Positions 25,040-34,606 of a stretch of 64,000 bases of DNA are shown in pieces. A program made the translations under genes and the position numbers. Numbering within the stretch: position 1 is the stretch's first letter; the number at the start of each line of letters is the position of its first letter. A model generated the notes under the pieces. The model was not told the DNA's origin. It made no database searches and saw only the letters and a program-made list of their open reading frames with translations. Source of the stretch: an uncultured bacterium (GTDB lineage: Bacteria; Oederibacteriota; PGYV01; Palsa-1178); the NCBI GenBank assembly GCA_937889595.1, contig CALAOR010000081.1, forward strand, positions 1 to 64,000, read 5' to 3'.

Positions 25040-26303
25040 AATCTTACAGATATTCCAACAGGTGGAAAGGCAGAAGAACATACCTGAAGGTGAACTTTTA
25101 AAGGCCTTTGAGCGCGGTATTACGTCCGCCGCGAGAAAAGTATACGGCGGCAAACCCGAGATAAGGGTTGACCTTGACGGCGGCGAGATGCACTTTCACT
25201 GGAAAAAAACCGTTGTTGAAAACGTGGAAAACGAGTATGTGGAAATAAACACAGCCGACGCAATAAAGATAACCCCCGATGTCAAGCTCGGTGATATCAT
25301 AGAAGTCCTTTTTTACCCGAAAGAATTCGGAAGGATCGCCGCCCAGACCACAAAGCAGGTTATCACGCAGAAGATAAGGGAAGTTGAAAAGGAACAGATA
25401 TACCAAGAGTACAAGGAAAAAGAAGGCGACATAATCACGGGCGTGGTTCATGCCGTGGAAAACGGGAACTATGTCATAGACATGGGCATGGTAGAGGGCC
25501 TGCTCCGGGACAAGGAACAGGTATTTAATGAAGAGTATAAGATAGGAGACCGGATAAAGGCTTATGTACTGAAAACCAACAGGGGAAAAGAAGGGGCGAG
25601 GCTGGAACTGTCCCGCACGCACCCGAATTTCATAAAAAAGATATTTGCCATGGAAGTCACGGAAGTTGACCAGGGCATTGTGGAAATAAAATACGTCGCC
25701 CGCGAACCGGGCATAAAAACCAAGGTTGTGGTGGCGTCAAATGACCCGCACGTGGACCCGGTGGGGGCATGCATAGGCGTCAAGGGAAGTAGGATACAGA
25801 CCATAATACGCGAGCTGCACGGGGAAAAAATAGACGTGGTGCTTTACAGCGACAATATAAAAAAATACCTTGAGAGCGCGGTGGCGCCGATCGACATCAA
25901 GGACATATACATAGACGAGCCGAATAAGTACGCCATAATCGCCGTGCCTGACGAACAATTTTCGCAGGTTATCGGAAAGAACGGCATAAACATGAGGCTG
26001 GTCGCGAAAATAACCAAGTGGAAAGTATCGGTGCTGCGGCTTTCCGAGTTTACGCCGGAGAAACTTGATTCCATGAAAAAGAATTTTGACGAGCAGGTGG
26101 AATTTGATCTGTTCAAGCTCAATCCGGACATAGAGATAAAGGACTTAAAAAGGATAAAAGCCGAAGGTATAAAGAACTTAAAGGACTTTGTAATTGCCGA
26201 AGACGCGAAACTCGGCGGGATACTGGGGCTGGACGAACAAAAAATAAAAGAGCTAAAAGCTAAGGCCGAGGAATTCATCAGGCACGGAGAGGAACACGTA
26301 TAA
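25029..26303 (+). CDS. nusA: Transcription termination/antitermination protein NusA
   Basis: 424 aa. Order: N-terminal RNA-polymerase-binding domain (1-125), S1 domain (about 135-200; GDIITGVVHAVENGNYVIDMG), KH1 (about 230-280; PVGACIGVKGSRIQTIIRELHGEKID) and KH2 (about 300-345; FSQVIGKNGINMRLVAKITKW), then one helix-hairpin-helix-like segment (LGGILGLDEQKIKELKAKAEEFI). The start codon is inside rimP. The ylxR gene often found between nusA and infB is absent; infB starts at the next base. Confidence 0.96.
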   Translation: MSNEILQIFQQVERQKNIPEGELLKAFERGITSAARKVYGGKPEIRVDLDGGEMHFHWKKTVVENVENEYVEINTADAIKITPDVKLGDIIEVLFYPKEFGRIAAQTTKQVITQKIREVEKEQIYQEYKEKEGDIITGVVHAVENGNYVIDMGMVEGLLRDKEQVFNEEYKIGDRIKAYVLKTNRGKEGARLELSRTHPNFIKKIFAMEVTEVDQGIVEIKYVAREPGIKTKVVVASNDPHVDPVGACIGVKGSRIQTIIRELHGEKIDVVLYSDNIKKYLESAVAPIDIKDIYIDEPNKYAIIAVPDEQFSQVIGKNGINMRLVAKITKWKVSVLRLSEFTPEKLDSMKKNFDEQVEFDLFKLNPDIEIKDLKRIKAEGIKNLKDFVIAEDAKLGGILGLDEQKIKELKAKAEEFIRHGEEHV

Positions 26304-28496
26304 ATGAGAGTACACGAAGCGGCAAAGAAACTTAATATAGAGTCAAAAGACCTGATAGCGGCGCTCGCCAAGCACGGTGTGGAGGTAAAAAACCACATGA
26401 GCGCGATTACGGACGGGGATTTTGAGAAGGCGAAAAAGGAATTTGTCAAGACCGTTGAGCCAAAAAAGCCGTTGCATGCGGATGTAAAACTCGCAGCAGC
26501 GCCGGCCACGGTTCCCGTAAAACACGAACCAAAACCGGAAGTAAAGCATGAAGTGAAGCATGAAATAAAAAAAGAAGAACCAAAGCCCGTCACTGTTGTA
26601 AAACCCCAGCCAATTCCGGTTATAAAACCGCAGCCGGCTCCGGTAGCGCCCAAGGTTGAACCCGCGAAGCCCGCTGTTGTACAGGCGCCCGCACCGCAGC
26701 CAGAGGTTAAAGCAGAGGAAAAGGCCGTGGAGTTGCCGAGGGAAATCATTGAAGTGGGCAGAAGTTCCACTGTTTCGGAGCTTGCCGTAAAACTTGAGAT
26801 AAAACCCATAGAACTGATCAAAAAACTTTTTTCACTCGGTATGATGGCAACAATGAACCAGACATTGAGCGAAGAGGAAATACATGTTGTAGTCGAAGAA
26901 CTCGGCAAGTCGGTGCTGTTTAAGGATGTTTACGGCGAAGACATATTTGCCGAGGATATTGATAAGCCGGAGGACTTAAAACCCAGGGCGCCCATAGTAA
27001 CTATAATGGGGCACGTGGACCACGGAAAGACCTCGCTTCTGGACGCAATCAGGGAGACTAATGTCGCCGGCGGGGAAAAGGGCGGTATTACCCAGAAAAT
27101 AGGCGCTTACAAAGTCGCAACTTCGCACGGGGAAATTGTTTTTCTTGACACTCCGGGCCACGAGGCTTTCACCGCCATGAGGGCAAGAGGCGCGAAATCA
27201 ACGGACATAGTGGTGCTGATAGTGGCGGCTGATGACGGCATAATGCCGCAGACCGTCGAAGCCATAGACCACGCCAAGGCGGCAGGCGCGCCCATCATAG
27301 TCGCCATCAACAAGATGGACAAGGACGGGGCAAACCCGGAAAAAATAAAACAGGAACTTACGAAATATAACCTTGTTTCCGAAGCGTGGGGCGGTAAGAC
27401 GCAGATAATCCCCATTTCCGCGAAAAAGAGGACGGGCATAAACGAACTGCTCGAGGGCATTCTTCTGGAAGCCGAAATACTTGAACTCAAGACAAATCCT
27501 ACGGCGCAGCCTTTCGGGGTCGTCATAGAAGGAAAGCTTGACAAGGGCCGCGGCCCAGTCGGGACCATACTGCTTCAAAAGGGAAATTTAAAGGTAGGCG
27601 ACTCTTTCCTGACCAATTTTACATACGGAAAAGTAAGGGCATTATTTGACGATAAGGGCGGCAGGATCAAGGAAGCAAAAGCTGTCATGCCGGTTGAAAT
27701 CGTGGGTTTTGAAACGGTACCGAATGCGGGGGATAAATTCAAGGTTTTTGAGAGCGAAAAGGAAGTAAAACAGATAGCGCTCAAACGCTCAAGCGAGGTC
27801 AGGCGTTTTGCGGAAGAAAAGAAGAAAAAGAAAATGACGCTTGAGGACCTGCACAAAAAGATTGTTTCGGGAGCGGAGAAAAAACTGAACCTCATCATCA
27901 AAGGCGACGGCATAGGCTCGATAGAAGCCATAGTTGACTCCATATCCAGGATATCGACGGAGGCAAACATAAGCGCGCAGGTAATACACAGGGACGTCGG
28001 CGACATAACCGAAAATGACGTACTGCTTGCAGACGCGTCAAACGCGGTTATCATAGGGTTCTTTGTCTCGACCCTGCCCGCGGCAAAGGAACTCGCGGCC
28101 AAGGAAGGCGTGGAAATAAAGATATATCACATTATTTATGAAGTTGTTGATTCCATAAAAGCCGCCATGGCCGGCCTGCTCGATCCTGAATATGAAAAAG
28201 TGAAAATAGGCGAGGCTGAAGTAAGGCAGATATTCAAGGTGGAAAGCGAGAACATGACGATAGCCGGCTCGTACATGAGGAGCGGGAAGGGTTATCATGA
28301 CTCGCCATGCACGGTGATCAGGGGAGGGCATGAAATACTCAACACCCAGGTTGCCTCGCTCAAGCGGTTTAAGGACAATGTAAAGGAAGTAAAAGAAGGC
28401 TACGAGTGCGGCGTCGTGATCAATGATTACAAGGAACCCCATGAAGGCGATACAATCATATTTTTTGAAGAAGTCCAGAAGGTGAGAAAACTGTAA
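26304..28496 (+). CDS. infB: Translation initiation factor IF-2
   Basis: 730 aa. Two small N-terminal IF2 domains (1-35, and about 152-205) are separated by a Pro/Lys/Glu-rich linker. The GTPase domain has G1 GHVDHGKTSL, switch region TQKIGAYKV, G3 DTPGHEAF and G4 NKMD, followed by the beta-barrel and C-terminal tRNA-binding domains (IKVYxxIYEVVDSI-like and RGGHEILNTQVASLKRFK). It positions initiator tRNA on the ribosome. It begins directly after the nusA stop and its stop overlaps rbfA (TAATG). Confidence 0.97.
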   Translation: MRVHEAAKKLNIESKDLIAALAKHGVEVKNHMSAITDGDFEKAKKEFVKTVEPKKPLHADVKLAAAPATVPVKHEPKPEVKHEVKHEIKKEEPKPVTVVKPQPIPVIKPQPAPVAPKVEPAKPAVVQAPAPQPEVKAEEKAVELPREIIEVGRSSTVSELAVKLEIKPIELIKKLFSLGMMATMNQTLSEEEIHVVVEELGKSVLFKDVYGEDIFAEDIDKPEDLKPRAPIVTIMGHVDHGKTSLLDAIRETNVAGGEKGGITQKIGAYKVATSHGEIVFLDTPGHEAFTAMRARGAKSTDIVVLIVAADDGIMPQTVEAIDHAKAAGAPIIVAINKMDKDGANPEKIKQELTKYNLVSEAWGGKTQIIPISAKKRTGINELLEGILLEAEILELKTNPTAQPFGVVIEGKLDKGRGPVGTILLQKGNLKVGDSFLTNFTYGKVRALFDDKGGRIKEAKAVMPVEIVGFETVPNAGDKFKVFESEKEVKQIALKRSSEVRRFAEEKKKKKMTLEDLHKKIVSGAEKKLNLIIKGDGIGSIEAIVDSISRISTEANISAQVIHRDVGDITENDVLLADASNAVIIGFFVSTLPAAKELAAKEGVEIKIYHIIYEVVDSIKAAMAGLLDPEYEKVKIGEAEVRQIFKVESENMTIAGSYMRSGKGYHDSPCTVIRGGHEILNTQVASLKRFKDNVKEVKEGYECGVVINDYKEPHEGDTIIFFEEVQKVRKL

Positions 28497-28852
28497 TGCA
28501 TAAGATAAGAAAAGCAAGGGTGGAATCGGTCCTTAAAAGGGAAATTGCCACGCTTATCCTGCAGGAGATAAAGGATCCGCGTTTGGCCTTTACCACGGTG
28601 ACCGGCGTAAGCCTGACATCGGATTTAAAGACCGCTCATGTATACGTCTCCATCATGGGCGATGACGAGGCAAAGAAAAGAAGTATGGAAGCCCTGCAGG
28701 CCGCATCCGGTTTTACCCGCAAGCAGGTCGGGGATAATGTGCGCATGCAGTACACCCCTAAGATAGTCTTTACCCTGGATAACGCGCTGGAAGACAGGGC
28801 GAGGATTGACAGACTCCTAAAAGAAATCGAGGATTCAAAAAAAAATGAGTGA
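28496..28852 (+). CDS. rbfA: Ribosome-binding factor A
   Basis: 118 aa, a single KH-like domain. Signatures: RVESVLKREIATLILQEIKDPRL, FTTVTGVSLTSDLKTAHVYVS and MQYTPKIVFTLDNALEDRARIDRLL. Acts in late 30S maturation with RimP, which shares the operon. Overlaps infB by one base and the next gene by 8 nt. Confidence 0.95.
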   Translation: MHKIRKARVESVLKREIATLILQEIKDPRLAFTTVTGVSLTSDLKTAHVYVSIMGDDEAKKRSMEALQAASGFTRKQVGDNVRMQYTPKIVFTLDNALEDRARIDRLLKEIEDSKKNE

Positions 28853-29825
28853 CGACAGGGTCAAGATCGAGAAGCTAAGCAGTTTCATCAAACAGTCAAA
28901 AAAGATACTGCTGTCCACGCACATCAATCCCGACGGCGACGGCATAGGCTCCGGGCTTGCCCTGGTAAACAAGCTTACCAAGATGGGCAAGAAGGTTGAC
29001 TTCATAAACCGCGACCCCCTGCCGGTCATATATAAATTCCTGCCGGCAAGCAGCATGGTAAAAAATTCGAAAAAGATAACAGGAAAATACGACCTGGCCA
29101 TAGTCCTTGAGTGTCCCGAGCTTGAACGCAACGGCAACATAGTGGACTATACCCGGCATGCAAAAGTGACGGTAAATATAGACCATCATCTCGGCAATAC
29201 CATGTACGGGGATTTGAACATAGTCGACCCGACAGCCGCGGCAGTGGGCGAGCAATTATACAGGATTATGAAGGAATTATGCTGGGAGATAGACAGGGAT
29301 GTGGCGACCTGTATCTATACCGCGATAGTGACCGATACGGGGTCCTTCATGTATTCAAATACGACGCCTGAAGTGCATATCATAGCTTCGGAACTTATAA
29401 AGGCGGGAGCGGACCCACAGTATATCTCGTCACAGGTATACGCTTCAACCGAGGAGGCAGTCAAGCTTTTAACCCAGATGCTTTCAAAACTTAAAGTTGA
29501 AGGAAGGATAGGGTACTCTTACCTCACCAAAAAAATGTTCAGGAATACCGGTGCTTTAGAGTCTGAAACCGATAATTTTATAAACAGCATAAGGGCGATT
29601 AAGACAGTGGAAACAGCTATGCTTTTTAAGGAAACCGGCCCATCGTCGGTCAAGGTGTCCTTCCGCTCAAAGGGAACCGCGGACGTGAACTTGATAGCGC
29701 GCAGGTTCAAAGGCGGCGGGCACAAGCACGCGGCCGGAGCGGTGATCAACCTGCCCATAAAGAGCGCCATGAAAACAGTGCTGTCTGAAGTCAGGAAATA
29801 TTACAGGCTGAAAAGGACAAAATGA
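28845..29825 (+). CDS. DHH/DHHA1 phosphoesterase (NrnA-type)
   Basis: 326 aa. N-terminal DHH domain with THINPDGDGIGSGLAL and the namesake IDHH (VNIDHHLGN), DTGSF motif, and C-terminal DHHA1 domain with FKGGGHKHAAGA. NrnA-type enzymes degrade short oligoribonucleotides and dephosphorylate pAp. The position between rbfA and the RibF gene is the common arrangement; truB, often next, is missing. The start is confirmed by overlap with the rbfA stop. Confidence 0.93.
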   Translation: MSDDRVKIEKLSSFIKQSKKILLSTHINPDGDGIGSGLALVNKLTKMGKKVDFINRDPLPVIYKFLPASSMVKNSKKITGKYDLAIVLECPELERNGNIVDYTRHAKVTVNIDHHLGNTMYGDLNIVDPTAAAVGEQLYRIMKELCWEIDRDVATCIYTAIVTDTGSFMYSNTTPEVHIIASELIKAGADPQYISSQVYASTEEAVKLLTQMLSKLKVEGRIGYSYLTKKMFRNTGALESETDNFINSIRAIKTVETAMLFKETGPSSVKVSFRSKGTADVNLIARRFKGGGHKHAAGAVINLPIKSAMKTVLSEVRKYYRLKRTK

Positions 29826-30760
29826 AGGTTTACACTTCCTTAAACTCCGTGCCGAAGATGAAAAAAAAGTCCTCGGTAACCATAGGCGTTTTTGACGGGG
29901 TTCACGTGGGCCACACCCGCCTGATCGAAAACACGATAGCCTGTGCGCAGAAGCTCTCCGGCCAAAGCGTGGTGATCACTTTTAAGGGCCACCCGGGCAG
30001 GCATCTGGATAAAAATTCTGACATAAAGCTGATCAAATCCACAAAAGCGAAAATTAAAAGAATAAAAAGCCACGGCATAGATATAATGGTGCTGCTGGAC
30101 TTTAAAAAGATACATAACAAAACAGCCGCGGAATTCATAAAGGATATCCTTGTTGACAGACTCAACGCCGGCTGCGTCATCGAAGGCCGGGATTTTGTTT
30201 TCGGCAGGGGCGGGACGGGTAATATCAGTTTGTTAAAAGAAGCCGGCGGGCAATACGGATTCAAGGTTAGCGTTGTGCCGGAAGTTAAAGTCTGCGGGAA
30301 AAGGGTCAGCAGCACCAGCATAAGGGAATACCTGAAATCCGGCGACATAAAAAAAGCCGAGAAAATGCTGGGAAGGCAGTACTCAATAACAGGGCGTGTA
30401 ATGCGCGGACGGCACATAGGTTTTGATTATCCCACGGCCAACCTCAAGCTTGATTACGAAGACATACCGGCAAGGGGCGTTTGGGCCGTAAAAGTGGAAT
30501 ACAAAGGATCAATTTTCACAGGCGCGGCAAATATAGGCTACGCGCCGACCCTTAAGAACGAAACAAAACAGCTTTTAGAGGTCTACATATTTGATTTCAA
30601 TAAAAATATCTACGGGAAGGAAATCAGGGTCATATTCCTGGAGCGCTTAAGGGATGAGATAAAATTCGGGACAAAAGAGGCCCTTATGAAACAGGTGAGG
30701 GAAGACATAAATTATATAAGAAAAAAATATGGAAGCAGATCAAAGGTGGCAAAAAAATGA
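29822..30760 (+). CDS. ribF: Bifunctional riboflavin kinase / FAD synthetase
   Basis: 312 aa. N-terminal nucleotidyltransferase: TIGVFDGVHVGHTRLI, GRDFVFGRGGTGN, and VSSTSIREYLKSGDIKKAEKMLGR. C-terminal kinase: GRVMRGRHIGFDYPTANLKL, TGAANIGYAPT and EVYIFDFN. Converts riboflavin to FMN and FAD. The start overlaps the previous stop (ATGA). The riboflavin synthesis genes are in a separate operon 20 kb upstream. Confidence 0.95.
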   Translation: MKVYTSLNSVPKMKKKSSVTIGVFDGVHVGHTRLIENTIACAQKLSGQSVVITFKGHPGRHLDKNSDIKLIKSTKAKIKRIKSHGIDIMVLLDFKKIHNKTAAEFIKDILVDRLNAGCVIEGRDFVFGRGGTGNISLLKEAGGQYGFKVSVVPEVKVCGKRVSSTSIREYLKSGDIKKAEKMLGRQYSITGRVMRGRHIGFDYPTANLKLDYEDIPARGVWAVKVEYKGSIFTGAANIGYAPTLKNETKQLLEVYIFDFNKNIYGKEIRVIFLERLRDEIKFGTKEALMKQVREDINYIRKKYGSRSKVAKK

Positions 30761-31287
30761 AGATCCAGGCAACCGCGGCCAAAACAATTGTAATGTTCTT
30801 TAAGGACCCATGGACATTTATCCTGGCGTCATTGATCGCGTTGATCCTGACATTTGCGACACTTGGCATACTGGCCCCTGTTTTGTGGCTTGGCATGGGG
30901 GAAATGTTCAGGATGACAAGGGACGGAAAAAAAGCCACATATGACGCGCTTTTTATCCACATGGACAAGGCCATCATGCTCGCTGTAACGGGCTTTATCA
31001 TGGCGGTCTGCATAGTGATAGGAACAGCGCTTCTAGTAGTGCCGGGCGTGCTTATCGCGGCTCTCTGGATGTATTCATCATATTACATGGCGTATAAGGG
31101 TTCAGGCATAGTGGATTCATATAAGATGAGTACATTTACGGTGAATAAAAACAGCCTTATGAATCATGTGTTAATGGCAGTAGGTTTATGGCTGATAATG
31201 GCCTTAGGCTGCCAGATAGTGATAGGGATATTTGTCGCATACCCGTTGTGCGCGGGTTTTATGTCGTTTGTTTTTGAGGAAGTATAA
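30757..31287 (+). CDS. Integral membrane protein of unknown function
   Basis: 176 aa. Hydrophobic segments at about 19-48, 73-110 and 136-172 suggest five or six helices. A conserved-looking loop after the second cluster is SSYYMAYKGSGIVDSYKMSTFTV. Resembles small membrane proteins of the DUF4013/DUF975 kind, but not firmly. Its ATG overlaps the ribF stop, so it is the last gene of the rimP operon. The stop codon lies in a perfect 15-bp hairpin. Confidence 0.75.
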   Translation: MKIQATAAKTIVMFFKDPWTFILASLIALILTFATLGILAPVLWLGMGEMFRMTRDGKKATYDALFIHMDKAIMLAVTGFIMAVCIVIGTALLVVPGVLIAALWMYSSYYMAYKGSGIVDSYKMSTFTVNKNSLMNHVLMAVGLWLIMALGCQIVIGIFVAYPLCAGFMSFVFEEV

Positions 31288-31313
31288 ACTATTCGCCTGC
31301 GAATAGTTTATAC
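31282..31313. terminator. Perfect 15-bp hairpin across a stop codon
   Basis: GTATAAACTATTCGC, CT, GCGAATAGTTTATAC: perfect inverted repeat containing the TAA stop of the membrane-protein gene. The adjacent segment CCCTGCACCCGAGC...GATACAGGGTG (31314-31345) is a second imperfect hairpin. There is no T-run, so rho-independent termination is doubtful. Confidence 0.5.
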
Positions 31314-31430
31314 CCTGCACCCGAGCAAAGCGAGTGATACAGGGTGATTTTGCACCACCCGCGTGGTAATATTTATAGCAAAGATTTAAGAGGCAGGCTC
31401 TTCGTAATTACAACACAACACAACCGCAGC

Positions 31431-32357
31431 CTAATCCTGTATTTCCGCTATCTTGACACAGTTCCTGCCTGCTCTTTTCGCGGCGTAAAGCGCGTCATCA
31501 GCGAGTTTTATGACGGTTTTTGCATCTTTCATTTTTGAATTCCACACACAAACGCCTGCGCTTATTGTAATATGAAACTCCCTGCTTTCGCAGAAAAACG
31601 GCGTGGACTCCACTATCATGCGTATGCGCTCCGCAAAGTACAGCGAGGACTTGTGGTCCGAAATCGGGCCTATGATTATAAACTCCTCGCCGCCGTACCT
31701 TCCTACCACGTTTATGTCCCTTGATTTGCCCAAAAATATGGACGCAAGATTTTTCAGCACCTGGTCGCCGCAGGGGTGCCCGTATGTGTCGTTTACTTTT
31801 TTAAAATGGTCTATGTCTATCATTATAACAGCCATGGGAGAGCCGGTTGTTATTGCTGCTTCAAACTGTCTTTTTATCTCCTCGTTTATAAAGCGTTTGT
31901 TGAAAAGCCCGGTGAGCGGGTCCTTGTTTGCCATATCCTGCAGAAGTTCGGCTTTTTCCTCCAGCACATAGTAGCTTTTGCGGAGCGCGTTTGTGATGTC
32001 CCGGTAGGTTATCAAACCGGCCAGTTTATTGTCCTTTGTAATGGGTATCCTGCGTATCTCGTTTAAGGTCATGAGTATGGCCGCGGAGTCTATATCCTGA
32101 TCGGGGTCCAGCGTGAGGACGGGCGCGCTCATGATGTCCTGGGCCTGCTTTTTGAATGTCTCTTCCTTATATACAACAAGCGCCTGTATGATGTCGCGTT
32201 CTGTTACGATGCCTATGGGCACATTAGCCTTGTTTATTACGACTATGGCCCCTATCCTGTGCTTCTGAAGGCGCTCAAGCATGGACATAACCGTGTCTTC
32301 TTTGCGGGCGGTTAACACGTCTTTTGACATGACCGCGCCGATCTTTACCATTGGCAT
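31431..32357 (-). CDS. Diguanylate cyclase with two CBS domains
   Basis: 308 aa. Two CBS domains (about 8-60 and 75-130; IGAVMSKDVLTARKEDTVM and AQDIMSAPVLTLDPDQ) precede a GGDEF domain (150-305). The active site is RYGGEEF, with DPLTGLFNKR and DIDHFKKVNDTYGH, so synthesis of cyclic di-GMP is expected. CBS pairs usually bind adenosine nucleotides, so activity may respond to energy state. No inhibitory RxxD site is obvious. AAGGGGA lies 7 nt before the ATG. Monocistronic, opposite to its neighbours. Confidence 0.94.
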   Translation of the reverse strand: MPMVKIGAVMSKDVLTARKEDTVMSMLERLQKHRIGAIVVINKANVPIGIVTERDIIQALVVYKEETFKKQAQDIMSAPVLTLDPDQDIDSAAILMTLNEIRRIPITKDNKLAGLITYRDITNALRKSYYVLEEKAELLQDMANKDPLTGLFNKRFINEEIKRQFEAAITTGSPMAVIMIDIDHFKKVNDTYGHPCGDQVLKNLASIFLGKSRDINVVGRYGGEEFIIIGPISDHKSSLYFAERIRMIVESTPFFCESREFHITISAGVCVWNSKMKDAKTVIKLADDALYAAKRAGRNCVKIAEIQD

Positions 32358-32389
32358 TGCATTCCCCTTTCAGTATGATTTTTGATGTG

Positions 32390-32418
32390 ATTCTATAGCA
32401 ACAGTGCGTGATTGTCAA
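32390..32418 (-). promoter_or_regulatory. Promoter of the CBS-GGDEF gene
   Basis: Minus strand: TTGACA (32418-32413), 17-bp spacer, TAGAAT (32395-32390). Divergent from the promoter at 32456. Confidence 0.8.
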
Positions 32419-32455
32419 TAAAATATAACAATTCTGTTTAAAAATAATCCCGATA

Positions 32456-32464
32456 TGATATAAT
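32456..32464 (+). promoter_or_regulatory. Extended -10 promoter of the FAD oxidoreductase gene
   Basis: TGATATAAT, about 55 nt before the ATG; no good -35 box. Confidence 0.6.
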
Positions 32465-32520
32465 TCCGTAATAGACATGCAGGCGTGGTTTGTTTATGCC
32501 TGGTTTAAAGGGAGATTTTC

Positions 32521-33825
32521 ATGAAAATAGGAATAGTAGGCGGAGGAATCGCGGGACTCACGGCGGCTTACAGGCTGGCAAAGGCAGGGCATGTTCCGGA
32601 AGTTTTTGAAGCGTCAGAACAGCTCGGCGGGCTGGCGCGGGCCTTTGATTTTGCCGGCACAAAGCTTGACATTTTTTACAGGCACATATTCACAAGCGAC
32701 CTGGATGTCATAGACCTTATAACCGAACTCGGATTGAAGGACGACCTGATGTGGCTTGAGTCAAAGATGGGGTTTTACTTTAACGGCGTTACATATCCTT
32801 TTTCCAAGCCAATGGACATACTTTTTAAATTCAAGGCGCTTTCATTTTTGGACCGCGTAAGGCTCGGCCTTATGACCGTGTACCTGACAAAGGTCAATAA
32901 CTGGAAAAAATACGAAAAGATCACGGCAAAAGAGTGGGTCATCAAATTTGCGGGGCAAAAAGTGTACGACGTGGTATGGGGCCCGCTGTTGGAACAGAAA
33001 TTCGCGGAAAAAGCCGGCGAGATAGCCATGACATGGCTTTACGGCAGGATACATTCCAGGATAGTTTCCCGCAAGGGCGCGGGCATGAAGGAATACCTCG
33101 GTTACTTAAAAGGCAGTTATCAGAAGATGATAGACGCGCTCGAATCCAAAATACTGGAAATGGGCGGCATGATACATAAAAGCTCGCCTGTGAGCAAAGT
33201 TATAATAAACAATGGAAAAGCAGAAGGCTTAAAAGTGCTCGGCCGGGACCTGCATTTTGACGCGGTTATCGCGACCCCGGCGCCGGCAATCCTGAAAAAG
33301 ATCGTTGATTTTAAGGACCCGGATTATCTGGGCAGGTTTGACAGGCTCGGCTATTTCGCGGCCATGGATATGGTCATGCGCATGAAAAAATCCTTAAGCC
33401 CGGTTTACTGGCTTAACGTGGCGGACAAAAAAAGCCCGTTTGTCGCGGTCGTGGAACACACCAACTTTGTGCCGAAAGAGTGGTACGGGGGGGATGTCAT
33501 CGTGTACGCGGGCAATTACATATCCCCGGACGCGGAACTTTACAAGGCCGACAACGAAACCGTGAAGAAAAGGTTTTTTGATTACTTGAAAAAGATATAT
33601 CCTTCATTTGACGAAAAAGATGTGATAGAATGGAAAATGTTCAGGGAGCCTTTTTCACAGCCTGTCGTGACCAAAGAGTTTTCAAAGATAAAGCTGGATT
33701 ATAAGTCGCCGTATGAGGGCCTGTACATAGCAAATATGTCCATGGTTTACCCCGAAGACAGGGGCATGAGTTACAGCGTAATGCTGGGCAATAAAGTGGC
33801 GGAAATAATAAACAGCAGTTTGTAG
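32521..33825 (+). CDS. FAD-dependent amine-oxidase/protoporphyrinogen-oxidase-like protein
   Basis: 434 aa. N-terminal dinucleotide fold GIVGGGIAGLTAAYRLAKAG with FEASEQLGGLARAF, and a C-terminal closing motif (YEGLYIANMSMVYPEDRGMSYSV). Relatives occur next to polysaccharide and glycosyltransferase genes, where some rearrange or oxidise sugars or lipids. The next gene is a dolichol-phosphate-type glycosyltransferase, supporting an envelope role; the substrate is not readable. AAAGGGAG precedes the ATG. The stop codon TAG forms part of the palindrome at 33821. Confidence 0.85.
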   Translation: MKIGIVGGGIAGLTAAYRLAKAGHVPEVFEASEQLGGLARAFDFAGTKLDIFYRHIFTSDLDVIDLITELGLKDDLMWLESKMGFYFNGVTYPFSKPMDILFKFKALSFLDRVRLGLMTVYLTKVNNWKKYEKITAKEWVIKFAGQKVYDVVWGPLLEQKFAEKAGEIAMTWLYGRIHSRIVSRKGAGMKEYLGYLKGSYQKMIDALESKILEMGGMIHKSSPVSKVIINNGKAEGLKVLGRDLHFDAVIATPAPAILKKIVDFKDPDYLGRFDRLGYFAAMDMVMRMKKSLSPVYWLNVADKKSPFVAVVEHTNFVPKEWYGGDVIVYAGNYISPDAELYKADNETVKKRFFDYLKKIYPSFDEKDVIEWKMFREPFSQPVVTKEFSKIKLDYKSPYEGLYIANMSMVYPEDRGMSYSVMLGNKVAEIINSSL

Positions 33826-33848
33826 AGAGGGGGCCTGCCCCCTCTAAA
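33821..33848. repeat. TGTAG-type palindrome across a stop codon
   Basis: TGTAGAGAGGGGGC, CT, GCCCCCTCT. The TAG of the preceding gene is inside it. It shares its arm sequence with the larger element at 51512-51622. Confidence 0.7.
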
Positions 33849-33910
33849 CCGCAGGCTTTACCGCGTGATTCAAGGATGGATTTAAACGAAAACAATGGAG
33901 GCTTTACAAA

Positions 33911-34606
33911 ATGAAGATTTCCGCTTTTTTTCCGGCTTACAACGAAGAACTTAACATAGTATCCCTTGCTGAAAAGACATCCAAAGTTTTATCCGAAGTC
34001 TGCGAGGACTACGAGGTAATAATCGTAAACGACGGGTCAAAGGATAATACCGCAGGCGTGTCGGCCGAGCTGGCAAAACGCGACAAACACGTGTGCGTTA
34101 TAAATCATGAGAAAAACAGGGGTTACGGCGCCGCGGTCAAGACCGGGCTGAACAGCGGAAAGTTTGAATGGGTATTTTTCACGGACGGCGACGGGCAATT
34201 TGACGTGATTGAGATCAAGAACCTTGTCGCGCTCACCGACAAATATGATTTTATCGTGGGCTACAGGATAAAACGGGCCGACCCGTTCCACCGGAAATTA
34301 AACGCGTTCATGTGGGGTACCATGGTGAAACTGCTGTTTAAGTTCCGGGTAAAAGACGTGGATTGCGCTTTCAAGCTTATGAAAAAAGAGATAATAGAAA
34401 AGGCAAAAGTGGAGTCTGAAGGCGCGCTTATATCGACGGAACTGCTGGCAAAAGCGATCAAAATGGGTTACAAAATAGGGGAGATAGGCGTGCATCATTA
34501 TCCGCGCACAGCCGGGACCCAGACAGGCGCGAAGATAGGGGTAATAGTGAAGGCGTTTGCGGAATTATTTAAATTATACGGGAAAATACAAAAATGGGGA
34601 AAATAG
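33911..34606 (+). CDS. Family 2 glycosyltransferase (dolichol-phosphate mannosyltransferase-like)
   Basis: 231 aa. GT-A fold signatures: FFPAYNEELNIVSLAEK, VIIVNDGSKDNTAG, NRGYGAAVKTGLNSG and the DxD-like TDGDGQFD. There are no long C-terminal membrane helices, so it is the soluble polyprenyl-phosphate type. It should load a sugar onto a polyprenyl phosphate for later transfer by membrane glycosyltransferases; the DUF2723 protein and the O-antigen-ligase-like protein in this window are possible users. TGGAGG lies 9 nt before the ATG. Overlaps the next gene by 13 nt. Confidence 0.92.
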   Translation: MKISAFFPAYNEELNIVSLAEKTSKVLSEVCEDYEVIIVNDGSKDNTAGVSAELAKRDKHVCVINHEKNRGYGAAVKTGLNSGKFEWVFFTDGDGQFDVIEIKNLVALTDKYDFIVGYRIKRADPFHRKLNAFMWGTMVKLLFKFRVKDVDCAFKLMKKEIIEKAKVESEGALISTELLAKAIKMGYKIGEIGVHHYPRTAGTQTGAKIGVIVKAFAELFKLYGKIQKWGK

